Shown here: positions 17,449 through 26,113 of the stretch, piece by piece
Position numbering within the stretch: position 1 is the first letter of the stretch
How the letters are laid out: every line of letters starts with the position of its first letter
Source of the DNA: Lutibacter agarilyticus
GTDB taxonomy: Bacteria; Bacteroidota; Bacteroidia; Flavobacteriales; Flavobacteriaceae
Assembly (NCBI RefSeq): GCF_900188235.1
Contig: NZ_FZNT01000010.1
Span: 62,001-126,000 of the forward strand
Length of the DNA: 64,000 bases
Direction: 5' to 3'
Position numbers and translations under genes: made by a program
Notes under the pieces: generated by a model
What the model saw: the letters and a program-made list of their open reading frames with translations, nothing else
Database searches by the model: none
What the model was told of the DNA's origin: nothing

Positions 17449-18291
17449 CTATTTAGTCCATTCAGCAATTGATTCTTTATTCATTTTTACGTAATCAGCG
17501 TTGCCAGCTTTTTCAGCAGCAGCTAAAGATTGTTGAGCAGTTGCAATAGCCCCTTTTACGTCACCTAAATCAGCCTGAATTAAGCTCATTCTACGTAAAT
17601 ACCAAAAACGAGGATTTTCACCTTTAGTAGCTAATTTCATCCATTCTAAGGCTTTATTTAAGTCTTTACCTTCAGTATGGTAATAAGTAGCTGCCTGAAA
17701 ATAATCGTTTGCTGAAGGGCCAGCCATTACTGTTTCAATATTTTTTGAAGTAATAGCATCAGTAGGAACATCAACTTTTACACCAACATATACATTTTCC
17801 CATAAAAATCCAATAACCGCCGAACTTGTAGCTAAATCATCTATAGAAATAGTGAAAGACTCTATAGGCATTGGCATTGTTTCAACTTTAGCCGTTGTTT
17901 TAGCTGCAACTTTGTTGTCGTCCCATTTTTTAGGAGTTCCCCAGTTGTTTGATTCGCTATAAAAGATAACTTCCCAAGAAGTTTCCGAAGGAATTGTATA
18001 AATTGCATAAGTTCCTTTTGTAAGCTCTTGCCCGTCAATAGTTACATTGTCGCTAAATGTAATTTTAGTATTAGCGTTAGCACCAGTTCTCCAAACAGTT
18101 CCAAACGGTACTAGATCACCAAAAATGGTTCTTCCTCGCATAGCAGGTCTAGAGTATTCTACAGTAACATCAGTTAAGCCAACAACTTGTTCAATTTTAG
18201 CAGCTGGGCTAGGTTGTGGTGTTTTAATTTGTGCAGTTAGTGTTGAAGATAATCCAACAAATAAGCAAATGGTAAATAGTTTTTTAATCAT
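17449..18291 (-). CDS. Exported DUF2911 protein with C-terminal TPR-like helices
   Basis: This 280-aa protein has a signal peptide (about 1-20) and a DUF2911 domain (about 25-165) with the diagnostic VEYSRPAMRGRTIFG and GTVWRTGANANT motifs. The C-terminal part (about 195-275) is helical and resembles tetratricopeptide repeats (ALEWMKLA, GAIATAQQSLAAAE). The family is common in Bacteroidota and has no established function. It appears to be a single-gene unit ending at the shared terminator. Confidence 0.85.
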   Translation of the reverse strand: MIKKLFTICLFVGLSSTLTAQIKTPQPSPAAKIEQVVGLTDVTVEYSRPAMRGRTIFGDLVPFGTVWRTGANANTKITFSDNVTIDGQELTKGTYAIYTIPSETSWEVIFYSESNNWGTPKKWDDNKVAAKTTAKVETMPMPIESFTISIDDLATSSAVIGFLWENVYVGVKVDVPTDAITSKNIETVMAGPSANDYFQAATYYHTEGKDLNKALEWMKLATKGENPRFWYLRRMSLIQADLGDVKGAIATAQQSLAAAEKAGNADYVKMNKESIAEWTK

Positions 18292-18393
18292 AGTAGTAAG
18301 TTAATGTTTAATAACAAATATAGCTTATATAAAAACCGCATTATAAGTGAGGTTTAAATTTAACAATATTTTATGAGATGGAGGTAGTCCTAA

Positions 18394-20034
18394 TTATTGG
18401 TACTTTTTCTTTCTGTAGTATTTAAAAGTAACACCAAAAATAGCCAGTAAAATTAAGGGAAATAGGATATTCAAAAGTTGCCATTTGCGCGCTTCATTAA
18501 AAACTTTTTCTTTGTCTAAAAAGTTGATTTTAATGGTTTTTGAACGAATGTTTATCAAACCATTATCATCTAATAAATAGTTCACGCAATTCAATAAAAA
18601 TTCTTTATTTCCAAAGCGTTGATTGGTCCATTTATCTACACCTAATTCTAATGGTTGACCTTTAGCAACTTCATTCGCAATAATATCACCATCAGCAATA
18701 ACAATCATTTTTGTTACGCTACTTTTGTCTTTTGAATTGTTGATTGTAAATGGTTTTGTACGACTTGCATAAGCCGATTTAAAATTGCCTTCTAGTAATA
18801 CTCCAATAGGAATATTTCCATTTGTATATTCTGCAGGATTTGTTTTTTCGGCAATAGATTTTAATGAAATTATTGTGGGTGTTCCTATGGTTTTTGAAAG
18901 TGGAGAACTTTGTAATAAAATTGTTTTTTGAATGTCATTCTTTAACGTATCAATGCTATTCGGGAATTTTAAATTAACAGCTTCAATGTTGTTAGTAATT
19001 GCGTGGTTGTTTTTTGAATTTACCAATGGAAAATAATTCCAGTTGAAAGCATTAAATTGCGTTTTATTTCCAACATTTCCTGTTGCTAGTGGAATTTTAG
19101 AACTGTACACATCGTTTATTAAATCATAATTAATACGCACACCGTAATTAAAAAATAAATCGGTTAAGTTCAAATCTCTAGGATATGCCAAAGATTCTCC
19201 GGTAAGCATTAAACTGTCTAATTCAGCCTGCACATTATCAATTAACCACAACGATTTTCCACCATGCATGCTAAATTGATCTAACGTATATTTTTCTTCT
19301 TCGGAAAACTGCTCTGTAGGCTTCGAAACAATAATTAAGTCGAATTCTGAAAGTTCTTTCAGTGTTTTTTGAGGTTGTTTAGCAACGGAATCTAGCGTGA
19401 AAGGAGCCAAACGATAATATTCACTTATTTTTCTTAAAAAATCGGCAATATAAATATCATCTAACTCACCATTACCTTTAATAATGGCAATTTTCTTTTC
19501 TTTTTTTGAAGTCAATTTATGAATAGCATTTACAAAAGCATATTCTAAATTTTGAATGGAACTTTCCAATTGTTCATCTTGAGAATTCGCAAAAATATCT
19601 TTTAATAGCTGAATGGTTTCGCTATTATTTTTATACTGAACAACGGCCCAAGGAAAAATGATGATTTCAGATAATTTACCGTTTTCTTGTACTTGTAAAC
19701 GGCTAGGATCAAGACCCGATTCAATTAAATCTTCGGCAATATCAGTTGGGTTTACAAACTTAAATTGAATATTTTTATTGATTGCTTTTAACTCTTCTAA
19801 ATGCAATTTAGTTTCAACCTGAAGGCGTTTAAATTCCGCAGGAAAATTACCTTCTAAATAAATTGTAATAAGAATATTTTCTTCAATATTTTCAACAATA
19901 TCTAAGGTAGTCTCAGAGAGTGTATACCTATGATCTTCAGTTAAATCAAAACGTTTATATAGTTTAGAACCTATATAATTTATAAGTATCAAACTTATAA
20001 TTACTGTTATTATTTTAGCATACTTATTGTTCAT
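18394..20034 (-). CDS. gldG: Gliding motility ABC transporter-associated protein GldG
   Basis: GldG is the auxiliary (substrate-binding-like) component of the GldAFG ABC transporter needed for gliding in flavobacteria. The 546-aa protein has an N-terminal membrane helix (about 7-26), a large periplasmic region with the conserved LTEDHRYTLSE segment and a C-terminal helix just before the basic KYYRKKKYQ end. It overlaps the gldF stop by 11 bp, so the two are translationally coupled. The ATPase gene gldA is not in this window, as is usual. Confidence 0.93.
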   Translation of the reverse strand: MNNKYAKIITVIISLILINYIGSKLYKRFDLTEDHRYTLSETTLDIVENIEENILITIYLEGNFPAEFKRLQVETKLHLEELKAINKNIQFKFVNPTDIAEDLIESGLDPSRLQVQENGKLSEIIIFPWAVVQYKNNSETIQLLKDIFANSQDEQLESSIQNLEYAFVNAIHKLTSKKEKKIAIIKGNGELDDIYIADFLRKISEYYRLAPFTLDSVAKQPQKTLKELSEFDLIIVSKPTEQFSEEEKYTLDQFSMHGGKSLWLIDNVQAELDSLMLTGESLAYPRDLNLTDLFFNYGVRINYDLINDVYSSKIPLATGNVGNKTQFNAFNWNYFPLVNSKNNHAITNNIEAVNLKFPNSIDTLKNDIQKTILLQSSPLSKTIGTPTIISLKSIAEKTNPAEYTNGNIPIGVLLEGNFKSAYASRTKPFTINNSKDKSSVTKMIVIADGDIIANEVAKGQPLELGVDKWTNQRFGNKEFLLNCVNYLLDDNGLINIRSKTIKINFLDKEKVFNEARKWQLLNILFPLILLAIFGVTFKYYRKKKYQ

Positions 20035-20752
20035 GTTGAATGCTAAATTTGGTTAAAAATAAAAACAAATAAGTAATAGATGTAAAGTACAATAAATCAC
20101 GAGAGTCTAAAACACCTTTACTAATACTATTGAAGTGTTCTAGCATTCCAAATTGTTGAAAGGTATAATTAAAGTCACCTAATAAATTCAAGGTTGAAAT
20201 AGCTTCAAATCCGTAAAAAATGAAAAAAGAAATACAAACTGCAATTAAAAATGATACAATTTGATTTTTAGAAATGGTTGATGAAAAAACACCAATCGCT
20301 ACATAAGCACTACTTAAAAATAGCAAGCCAATAAACGACCCAAATGTGCTTCCTAAATTTATATTTCCAACAGGATTTCCCAATTGGTAAACGCTATAAA
20401 TATATACTAAAGTTAGGGCAATAGCCAACAACACTAAAATAAGAGAACCCAAGTATTTTCCATGAACAATGTGCCAATTTCCAATGGGTTTGGTTTTTAA
20501 AATTTCAATAGTTCCAATATTTATTTCATCAGAAAAACTTCGCATTGTAATGGCTGGAATTAAGAACATAAAAATCCACGGAGCTAAAAAAAAGTAGCTA
20601 TTTAAATCGGCAAAACCAGCGTGTAAAATATTGAAATCTCCTTCAAAAACCCATAAAAATAAGCCGTTTAGAATTAAATAAACAGCAATCACCAAATAAC
20701 CAATTGGTGAAGAAAAGAATGAATTTAGTTCTTTTGTTAAAATAGCTTTCAT
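20024..20752 (-). CDS. gldF: Gliding motility ABC transporter permease GldF
   Basis: GldF is the permease of the GldAFG transporter. The 242-aa protein begins MKAILTKELNSFFSSPIGY, typical of the family, and has about six hydrophobic segments. It contains the ABC-2 permease region SFSDEINIGTIEILKTKPI (about 67-85). It lies 4 bp downstream of the monooxygenase-like gene and directly upstream of gldG. Confidence 0.92.
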   Translation of the reverse strand: MKAILTKELNSFFSSPIGYLVIAVYLILNGLFLWVFEGDFNILHAGFADLNSYFFLAPWIFMFLIPAITMRSFSDEINIGTIEILKTKPIGNWHIVHGKYLGSLILVLLAIALTLVYIYSVYQLGNPVGNINLGSTFGSFIGLLFLSSAYVAIGVFSSTISKNQIVSFLIAVCISFFIFYGFEAISTLNLLGDFNYTFQQFGMLEHFNSISKGVLDSRDLLYFTSITYLFLFLTKFSIQHEQ

Positions 20753-20756
20753 TTAA

Positions 20757-21053
20757 TTAAGGTAAACTTTCAAATTTAGTAACACTCCAAGCTTCAGGTT
20801 TGTTGTTAAACAATACTTTTGTTTTTGCCCAAACAGTTTTAAAAAGTTCAGAACTTTTATAGTTTTCAAGGTGTGTTTCAGATTCCCAATAGCTATAACT
20901 GAAAAATATATTGGAATCTTTTTTGTCGTTGTACAATTCTAATAAACGGCAACCTTCAAAATTTCGTATGTTATGTTTGTTTTTATTGAAATTCTCTAAA
21001 AATTCATCAATTTTAGAAGAGTCAAAGCTTAATTTTACAATTCGTACCAGCAT
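20757..21053 (-). CDS. Antibiotic biosynthesis monooxygenase (ABM)-fold protein
   Basis: This 98-aa protein has the ABM dimeric alpha/beta-barrel pattern: MLVRIVKLSF strand, helix, EGCRLLELYNDKKD, FSYSYWESETHLENYKSSELF. Family members range from quinol monooxygenases to haem-degrading enzymes; nothing here identifies a substrate. It sits between the SAM hydroxide adenosyltransferase gene (11 bp) and gldF (4 bp), apparently in the same transcript. Confidence 0.8.
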   Translation of the reverse strand: MLVRIVKLSFDSSKIDEFLENFNKNKHNIRNFEGCRLLELYNDKKDSNIFFSYSYWESETHLENYKSSELFKTVWAKTKVLFNNKPEAWSVTKFESLP

Positions 21054-21064
21054 AAATTAAGGGT

Positions 21065-21895
21065 TTAACAAAATTTTATTGAAATAGTATCTCTATAATT
21101 TAATCCAAGTAAAGAACAAGCTCCGCCAACGGTATTTAAATTACTTCTGTAAATGGCAATTTCTAAATAATTTGCTGAATTAAAAATAGCCAATCGTGTA
21201 CCGTCTTTTTGACGAATATTTTCAGGTACAGAGAAATCTATAATATCGCTGTATTTTGCGTTGATTTTATTGAAAACGTATTTATTGGCAATTACTTCAA
21301 AATCGCGTCCTTTTCCAACTTCTTGAAACAACTTTTTATTGATGTTGCTAATAGAATTTCCGTAGTTATCAACATAAATAATATTTCCTTGAACAGTTTT
21401 ACCATCTGCAGAAATTGCAGGCTGTAACTCTACTAACTTTTTATAATCAGGAATTATTTTTCCAATTACTTCTAAAGTTCCACCTCTTGAAATATGACAA
21501 GCAACTTTTACAAATACGTCAAGCACAGGGAAACTAGTAGAAATACGATCGTGAATATTTATTTCAACAATTTTCTCAGGTTTAATTTCTGAAGCTAATA
21601 ATGAAATAATTCCGTTATCAGGACAAATAAAATAATGATTATCTAATTTCAATGCAATGTGTTTGTTTTCTTCATTTAATTCAGAATCAACACCAATAAT
21701 ATGAATGCTTCCTTCAGGAAAACTTTTATAAGCGTTTTTTAAAATATACGCCGTTTCAGTAATGTTGAATGGAGATATATGATGTGATATATCAACAATA
21801 CGAGCATTGGGAAGTTCGCTGTATATAGTGCCTTTTATAGCACCTACAAAGTGGTCTTTCGTTCCAAAATCAGTAGTTAGCGTAATTATCGACAT
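21065..21895 (-). CDS. SAM hydroxide adenosyltransferase (SAM hydrolase, DUF62)
   Basis: This 276-aa protein belongs to the SAM hydroxide adenosyltransferase/fluorinase-chlorinase superfamily, which cleaves S-adenosylmethionine to adenosine and methionine. Family motifs are LTTDFGTKDHFVGAIKG at the N-terminus, DISHHISPF and YVDNYGNSISNI near residue 170. The length fits the hydrolase branch rather than the halogenases. It is the first gene of a minus-strand run with the ABM protein, gldF and gldG, and is divergent from phoH. Confidence 0.88.
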   Translation of the reverse strand: MSIITLTTDFGTKDHFVGAIKGTIYSELPNARIVDISHHISPFNITETAYILKNAYKSFPEGSIHIIGVDSELNEENKHIALKLDNHYFICPDNGIISLLASEIKPEKIVEINIHDRISTSFPVLDVFVKVACHISRGGTLEVIGKIIPDYKKLVELQPAISADGKTVQGNIIYVDNYGNSISNINKKLFQEVGKGRDFEVIANKYVFNKINAKYSDIIDFSVPENIRQKDGTRLAIFNSANYLEIAIYRSNLNTVGGACSLLGLNYRDTISIKFC

Positions 21896-22074
21896 ATAAA
21901 ATGCGAGCGATTTTTTTAAATTAACAATAGTTAAAATACTTAATAAAATGTTTAAAACTTATTAGAGCAGGTTAAAAATTTGTTATTAGATATAATTAAA
22001 TTTGTTATGCAAATCTAATCAATTATTCGGTTATTTTGCATACAATTTTTCATTTAAACTTAACACTTTGTCAT

Positions 22075-23028
22075 TTGAACGAACGTCTAATTGAACTCAC
22101 AGAAATTAATCCAAACGACTTGTTTGGTACGCATAATTCTCATATAGAAATTCTAAAGAAATTTTTTCCGAAGTTAAAAATTGTTGCAAGAGGCAATACC
22201 TTAAAAGCATACGGAGAACCCGATATTTTAGATGAGTTTGAAAAGCGACTAGAAATGCTAATGAAGTATTTAACTCGTTATAATAAATTAGACGAAAATA
22301 GTATTGAACGCATTTTAACTTCAAACGGAACAGAGCATAAAAGTGCTAAATCTGCCGATGGAGTTTTGGTTCACGGTGTTGGAGGTAAATTAATAAAACC
22401 TCAAACTGTTAATCAACGTAAAATGGTTGAAAAAATGGCAAAAAACGATATGCTTTTTGCTATTGGACCAGCAGGAACAGGTAAAACTTATACTGCAGTT
22501 GCGTTGGCGGTAAAGGCTTTAAAAGAAAAGGAAGTTCGTAGAATTATATTAACCCGTCCAGCTGTTGAATCTGGTGAAAATTTAGGTTTTTTACCTGGAG
22601 ATTTAAAAGAAAAATTAGATCCGTATATGCAGCCCTTATATGATGCTTTGCGTGATATGATTCCGTTTGAACGTTTAGATTCGTATATTGAAAAAGGAAT
22701 TATCCAAATTGCACCATTAGCATTTATGCGCGGTAGAACTTTAGACAATGCTTTTGTAATTTTAGATGAAGCGCAAAACACCACTCACAACCAAATGAAA
22801 ATGTTTTTGACTCGTATGGGAAAAAGTGCTAAATTTATTATTACAGGTGATCCAGGTCAAATTGATTTACCAAGACGACAGGTTTCTGGTTTAAAAGAAG
22901 CCATGTTAACATTAAAAGAAGTAAAAGGTATTGCATTTGTTCATTTAGATGATAAAGATGTAATTAGACATAGATTAGTAAAACAAATAATTTCAGCATA
23001 TAAAAGTATTGAAGTAGGCAATGAGTAA
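22075..23028 (+). CDS. PhoH-family P-loop ATPase
   Basis: This 317-aa protein has the PhoH ATPase domain with Walker A GPAGTGKT and Walker [11 protein letters not shown], and an N-terminal KH-like part. The family is linked to RNA metabolism, often with YbeY. The chosen start is a TTG at 22075 giving [13 protein letters not shown]; a second in-frame TTG at 22036 would add 13 unlike residues. The start is therefore uncertain but non-ATG either way. The stop overlaps the purC start by 8 bp. Confidence 0.88.
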   Translation: MNERLIELTEINPNDLFGTHNSHIEILKKFFPKLKIVARGNTLKAYGEPDILDEFEKRLEMLMKYLTRYNKLDENSIERILTSNGTEHKSAKSADGVLVHGVGGKLIKPQTVNQRKMVEKMAKNDMLFAIGPAGTGKTYTAVALAVKALKEKEVRRIILTRPAVESGENLGFLPGDLKEKLDPYMQPLYDALRDMIPFERLDSYIEKGIIQIAPLAFMRGRTLDNAFVILDEAQNTTHNQMKMFLTRMGKSAKFIITGDPGQIDLPRRQVSGLKEAMLTLKEVKGIAFVHLDDKDVIRHRLVKQIISAYKSIEVGNE

Positions 23029-23971
23029 TACAATTAATAATACCGATTTTAACTTTCCAGGACAAAAAACAGTGTACAAAGGGAAAGTTCGTGAAGTTTA
23101 TAATATAAACAACGAAACTTTAGTTATGGTAGCTTCAGATAGGCTTTCAGCATTTGATGTAGTAATGCCAAAACAAATTCCGTTTAAAGGGCAAATTTTA
23201 AATCAAATTGCAGCAAAAATGTTAGCTGCAACTAGTGATATTGTTCCAAATTGGATTTTAGGTATACCAGATCCTAATGTTGCTGTTGGGTATATGTGCG
23301 AACCTTTTAAAGTAGAAATGGTAATTCGTGGTTATATGAGTGGTCACGCAGCGCGTGAGTATAAATTAGGGAAAAGAATGTTGTGTGGTGTTGCAATGCC
23401 TGAAGGAATGAAAGAGAACGATAAATTTCCTGAACCAATTATTACGCCAGCTACAAAAGCCGAAGATGGTGATCACGACGAAGATATTTCGAAAGAAGAT
23501 ATTATAGCAAAAGGAATTGTTTCTGTAGAAGATTATGCTGTTTTAGAAAAATATACAAAAGCATTATTTAAAAGAGGTACTGAAATTGCTGCCGAACGTG
23601 GTTTAATTTTGGTTGATACTAAATATGAATTCGGAAAAACAAAAGATGGTAAAATTTTATTGATTGATGAAATTCATACACCAGATTCTTCTCGTTATTT
23701 TTATGCGGATGGTTATGAGGAAAGACAAAGTAGAGGTGAAGCTCAAAAGCAATTATCGAAAGAATTTGTACGTCAATGGTTAATTTCTAATGATTTTCAA
23801 GGGTTAGAAGGACAAACTGTTCCTGAAATGAGTGATGAAAAAATCAACGAAATTTCTGATAGATATATTGAATTGTACGAGAAAATTACTGGCGAATCTT
23901 TTGTTAAATCAGATGTATCTAATATTCAAGAGCGCATTGAAAAAAATGTATTGGCCTTTTTAAATAAATAG
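23021..23971 (+). CDS. purC: Phosphoribosylaminoimidazole-succinocarboxamide synthase
   Basis: PurC (SAICAR synthetase) joins CAIR and aspartate in purine biosynthesis, using ATP. The 316-aa product contains [25 protein letters not shown], the [13 protein letters not shown] segment and [13 protein letters not shown], all characteristic of the monofunctional enzyme of about 300 residues. It overlaps phoH by 8 bp, indicating cotranscription. A structured repeat with a terminal T-run follows the stop. Confidence 0.95.
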   Translation: MSNTINNTDFNFPGQKTVYKGKVREVYNINNETLVMVASDRLSAFDVVMPKQIPFKGQILNQIAAKMLAATSDIVPNWILGIPDPNVAVGYMCEPFKVEMVIRGYMSGHAAREYKLGKRMLCGVAMPEGMKENDKFPEPIITPATKAEDGDHDEDISKEDIIAKGIVSVEDYAVLEKYTKALFKRGTEIAAERGLILVDTKYEFGKTKDGKILLIDEIHTPDSSRYFYADGYEERQSRGEAQKQLSKEFVRQWLISNDFQGLEGQTVPEMSDEKINEISDRYIELYEKITGESFVKSDVSNIQERIEKNVLAFLNK

Positions 23972-23990
23972 GGATTTATACAAATAATTT

Positions 23991-24123
23991 AAGGGGCTGT
24001 TTGGAAAGCGGAAAGCGTGTCATTCTGAATTTATTTCAGAATCTCATCATGCTAATTTTAACATTGATGAGAACCTGAATTTAGTTTAGGTTAGCGAAAA
24101 GCTAACAATCCAAACAGTCTCTT
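23991..24123. repeat. Cloverleaf-like palindromic element, probable dispersed repeat and purC terminator
   Basis: An outer 15-bp stem (23991-24005 with 24109-24123, two G-U pairs in RNA) encloses four smaller hairpins: 24022-24029/24035-24042 (ATTCTGAA/TTCAGAAT), 24043-24049/24065-24071, 24072-24079/24085-24092 and 24091-24095/24101-24105. A T-run follows at 24122-24127. The attctgaa...ttcagaat core resembles intergenic repeats I know from other flavobacterial genomes. It may act as a REP/MITE-type repeat, and the outer stem plus T-run could terminate purC. Confidence 0.65.
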
Positions 24124-24125
24124 TT

Positions 24126-25556
24126 TTATTGAAATTTAAAATAATTATTCATTTGAGAATAATTTATAGGAGCAGTATTATTTTCTAAATAATTTATAAT
24201 TGTTTCGGCAGTGGTATACGGTTTAATTGTTGGTGTTTGCGTAAAGTAACTATCGTACACAGCAGGAATGTAATCATTCAACCCAATTGTTAAAGTTTGG
24301 TTATCGCTTAATTCTAGTCCGTTTTTAATTATTGTAATTATTCCATTTTCTTGTTCAATATCAACTCCAGCATAGTAAATGGCAACTTTAGTTTCTTTTA
24401 AAAAATCCTTAATTTCTCCAACAGTCATTGTATAGGTTACGCTTCCGTTGTTAAAAGGGTCAATACTATAAATTTCACTTTTTAAAATATCACCTTCATC
24501 TAAATTGTTTCTAACACCACCTGTATTTTGAATGCTTATATCAACATTTAGTTCATTTCTTAGGGCATCTGTATAAAAACTTCCAACGGCAGTTCTTGTA
24601 TGGTAAGCTTCGGCATAGCCAATAACTTCACTTAAGTTGGCATTTTCAATATAAGTGTCAATAACTTGTTTTATTGAATTGTCTAAATTGTTGAATTTTT
24701 CTAAATCTATAAGTTCATAATTTAAACTTTCAATTAGTTTATTTTTAATTGTTAATTTTATTTTACCTAAATAGTTTAGGTTTGAACCAGCTTGAAAAAT
24801 AGGAATGTTATTTGTAACTTCATTATTTATGGAATGTGAATGGCCTCCAATTATTAAATCAAAATAAGGGAATTTAGTTGCTAAATTTTTATCAGATGAA
24901 ATGCCTAAATGTGTAAGAGCAATATATAAATCGGAGTTTTCTTCTTCTTTAATATTTTGGTAACTAACCACTACATCTGTATATTTTTGAAATGTTAAAT
25001 TTTGAACGCGCCACGGGTGTGTTGATGGTATAACAGCATTTTCTTTTCCATTGGTTTCAACTAAACCTAAAAAAGTAACTTTCACATCATTTTTTGTAAT
25101 TGTTTTATATTCAAACGGTGCAGGAATACCAGTTGAATTCATATTTACATTGGCACACACCCAATTAAAATTAGCTTGTGTAAGTCTGTTTTTTAAGATG
25201 TTTTCACCGTAATCAAATTCATGATTTCCTATAGCTGAAATATCAAAGCCTACTAGGTTCATTAAATCTATCATAGGGAACCCTTTTTCTTCGTAATTAT
25301 CAACAACAGGATTTCCTGAAAAAATATCGCCACCACAAGTTACTAGTACATTGGTTTCTTGTTTTTCCTGATCGATAATGTATTTAATTTTCGAGAAATT
25401 TTCTAAGCGCCCATGTTGATCGTTTATATGAAAAATAGTGAGTTGTTTAAGCGTATCTTGTGGAGGTGTAATTGCCGTGTTATCATCTTTTGTACAGGAA
25501 AACAACAGCAATAAGCTAAAACTTAAGATAAAATAGAGATTTATACTTTTTTTCAT
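24126..25556 (-). CDS. 5'-nucleotidase/UshA-type metallophosphatase lipoprotein
   Basis: This 476-aa protein has a lipobox ending at C21 (LLFSC), so it is an envelope lipoprotein. The N-terminal metallophosphatase domain shows HINDQHGRL, GGDIFSGNP, GNHEFDYG and GGHSHS metal-ligand motifs. The C-terminal 5'-nucleotidase domain (about 300-470) shows NTGGVRNNLDEGDI and YSIDPFNN. Members hydrolyse nucleotides or UDP-sugars in the periplasm. The stop lies at the end of the cloverleaf repeat. Unlike E. coli UshA it is somewhat short, as is common in Bacteroidota. Confidence 0.87.
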   Translation of the reverse strand: MKKSINLYFILSFSLLLLFSCTKDDNTAITPPQDTLKQLTIFHINDQHGRLENFSKIKYIIDQEKQETNVLVTCGGDIFSGNPVVDNYEEKGFPMIDLMNLVGFDISAIGNHEFDYGENILKNRLTQANFNWVCANVNMNSTGIPAPFEYKTITKNDVKVTFLGLVETNGKENAVIPSTHPWRVQNLTFQKYTDVVVSYQNIKEEENSDLYIALTHLGISSDKNLATKFPYFDLIIGGHSHSINNEVTNNIPIFQAGSNLNYLGKIKLTIKNKLIESLNYELIDLEKFNNLDNSIKQVIDTYIENANLSEVIGYAEAYHTRTAVGSFYTDALRNELNVDISIQNTGGVRNNLDEGDILKSEIYSIDPFNNGSVTYTMTVGEIKDFLKETKVAIYYAGVDIEQENGIITIIKNGLELSDNQTLTIGLNDYIPAVYDSYFTQTPTIKPYTTAETIINYLENNTAPINYSQMNNYFKFQ

Positions 25557-25594
25557 AAGAGTGAATTTAATCTAAAAAAAATAGATGAAAAGGG

Positions 25595-26029
25595 TTATTT
25601 GTTAGCAAATTTAATAAGAATACTGATAACAGCACCAATTCCTAAATTTGGTACTTTCAGCCATTTTAAAGCGTTATCATTGGTTGAAAATATTTCAACA
25701 GATTGGTTTAAGCTATTTAACATCATTTTATATAATGTTGTTGAAACAACTTGATTTGGAGTGTTTGTTATAAATGCAATTTTTCTTTTACCAATTGATG
25801 TTGTATTTGTTTTCATAAAATTAACAAACTCATTAATATCATCCTTATTGGTATCAAATGTTACGTTTTTAAAATGAATAAAATGGTTTAAATTTGGTTT
25901 AAATAAAGGATCGTTAAAAAGCGTTTTTTTAAAATTAATATAAGAGTCAGCTTTAAGTATTCCAATATGGTATTCTATCACCAAGTTAATCTCTAATAGA
26001 ATTTCATAGTAACTTTTTAAAGCAGACAT
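25595..26029 (-). CDS. Conserved hypothetical, STAS/SpoIIAA-like
   Basis: This 144-aa cytoplasmic protein alternates strands and helices in a pattern that resembles STAS/SpoIIAA-like domains: YHIGILKADSYINFKKTL, FIHFKNVTFDTN, KRKIAFITNTPNQ and SVEIFSTNDNALKWL. No catalytic motif is visible. It lies 38 bp upstream of the nucleotidase gene on the same strand and follows the yidC terminator. The fold assignment is tentative. Confidence 0.55.
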   Translation of the reverse strand: MSALKSYYEILLEINLVIEYHIGILKADSYINFKKTLFNDPLFKPNLNHFIHFKNVTFDTNKDDINEFVNFMKTNTTSIGKRKIAFITNTPNQVVSTTLYKMMLNSLNQSVEIFSTNDNALKWLKVPNLGIGAVISILIKFANK

Positions 26030-26057
26030 TTTAAGAATTTCTTCTAAAGTTAAAAAA

Positions 26058-26088
26058 AAAGTCCCAAAGTTTAAAACTTTAGGACTTT
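26058..26088 (-). terminator. Intrinsic terminator of yidC
   Basis: A stem of 7 bp (AAAGTCC/GGACTTT), one mismatch and 6 bp (AAAGTT/AACTTT) with a 3-nt loop is followed on the minus strand by a T-run (A-run 26052-26060 on the plus strand). It begins 26 bp after the yidC stop. Confidence 0.78.
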
Positions 26089-26113
26089 AACATTTCAATA
26101 ACTTAATGAATGG

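Noticed and set aside
25595-26029. Reading the 144-aa protein as an anti-sigma factor antagonist
   Set aside because: The conserved phosphorylatable Ser region of true SpoIIAA antagonists is not visible and no kinase or phosphatase partner is adjacent.
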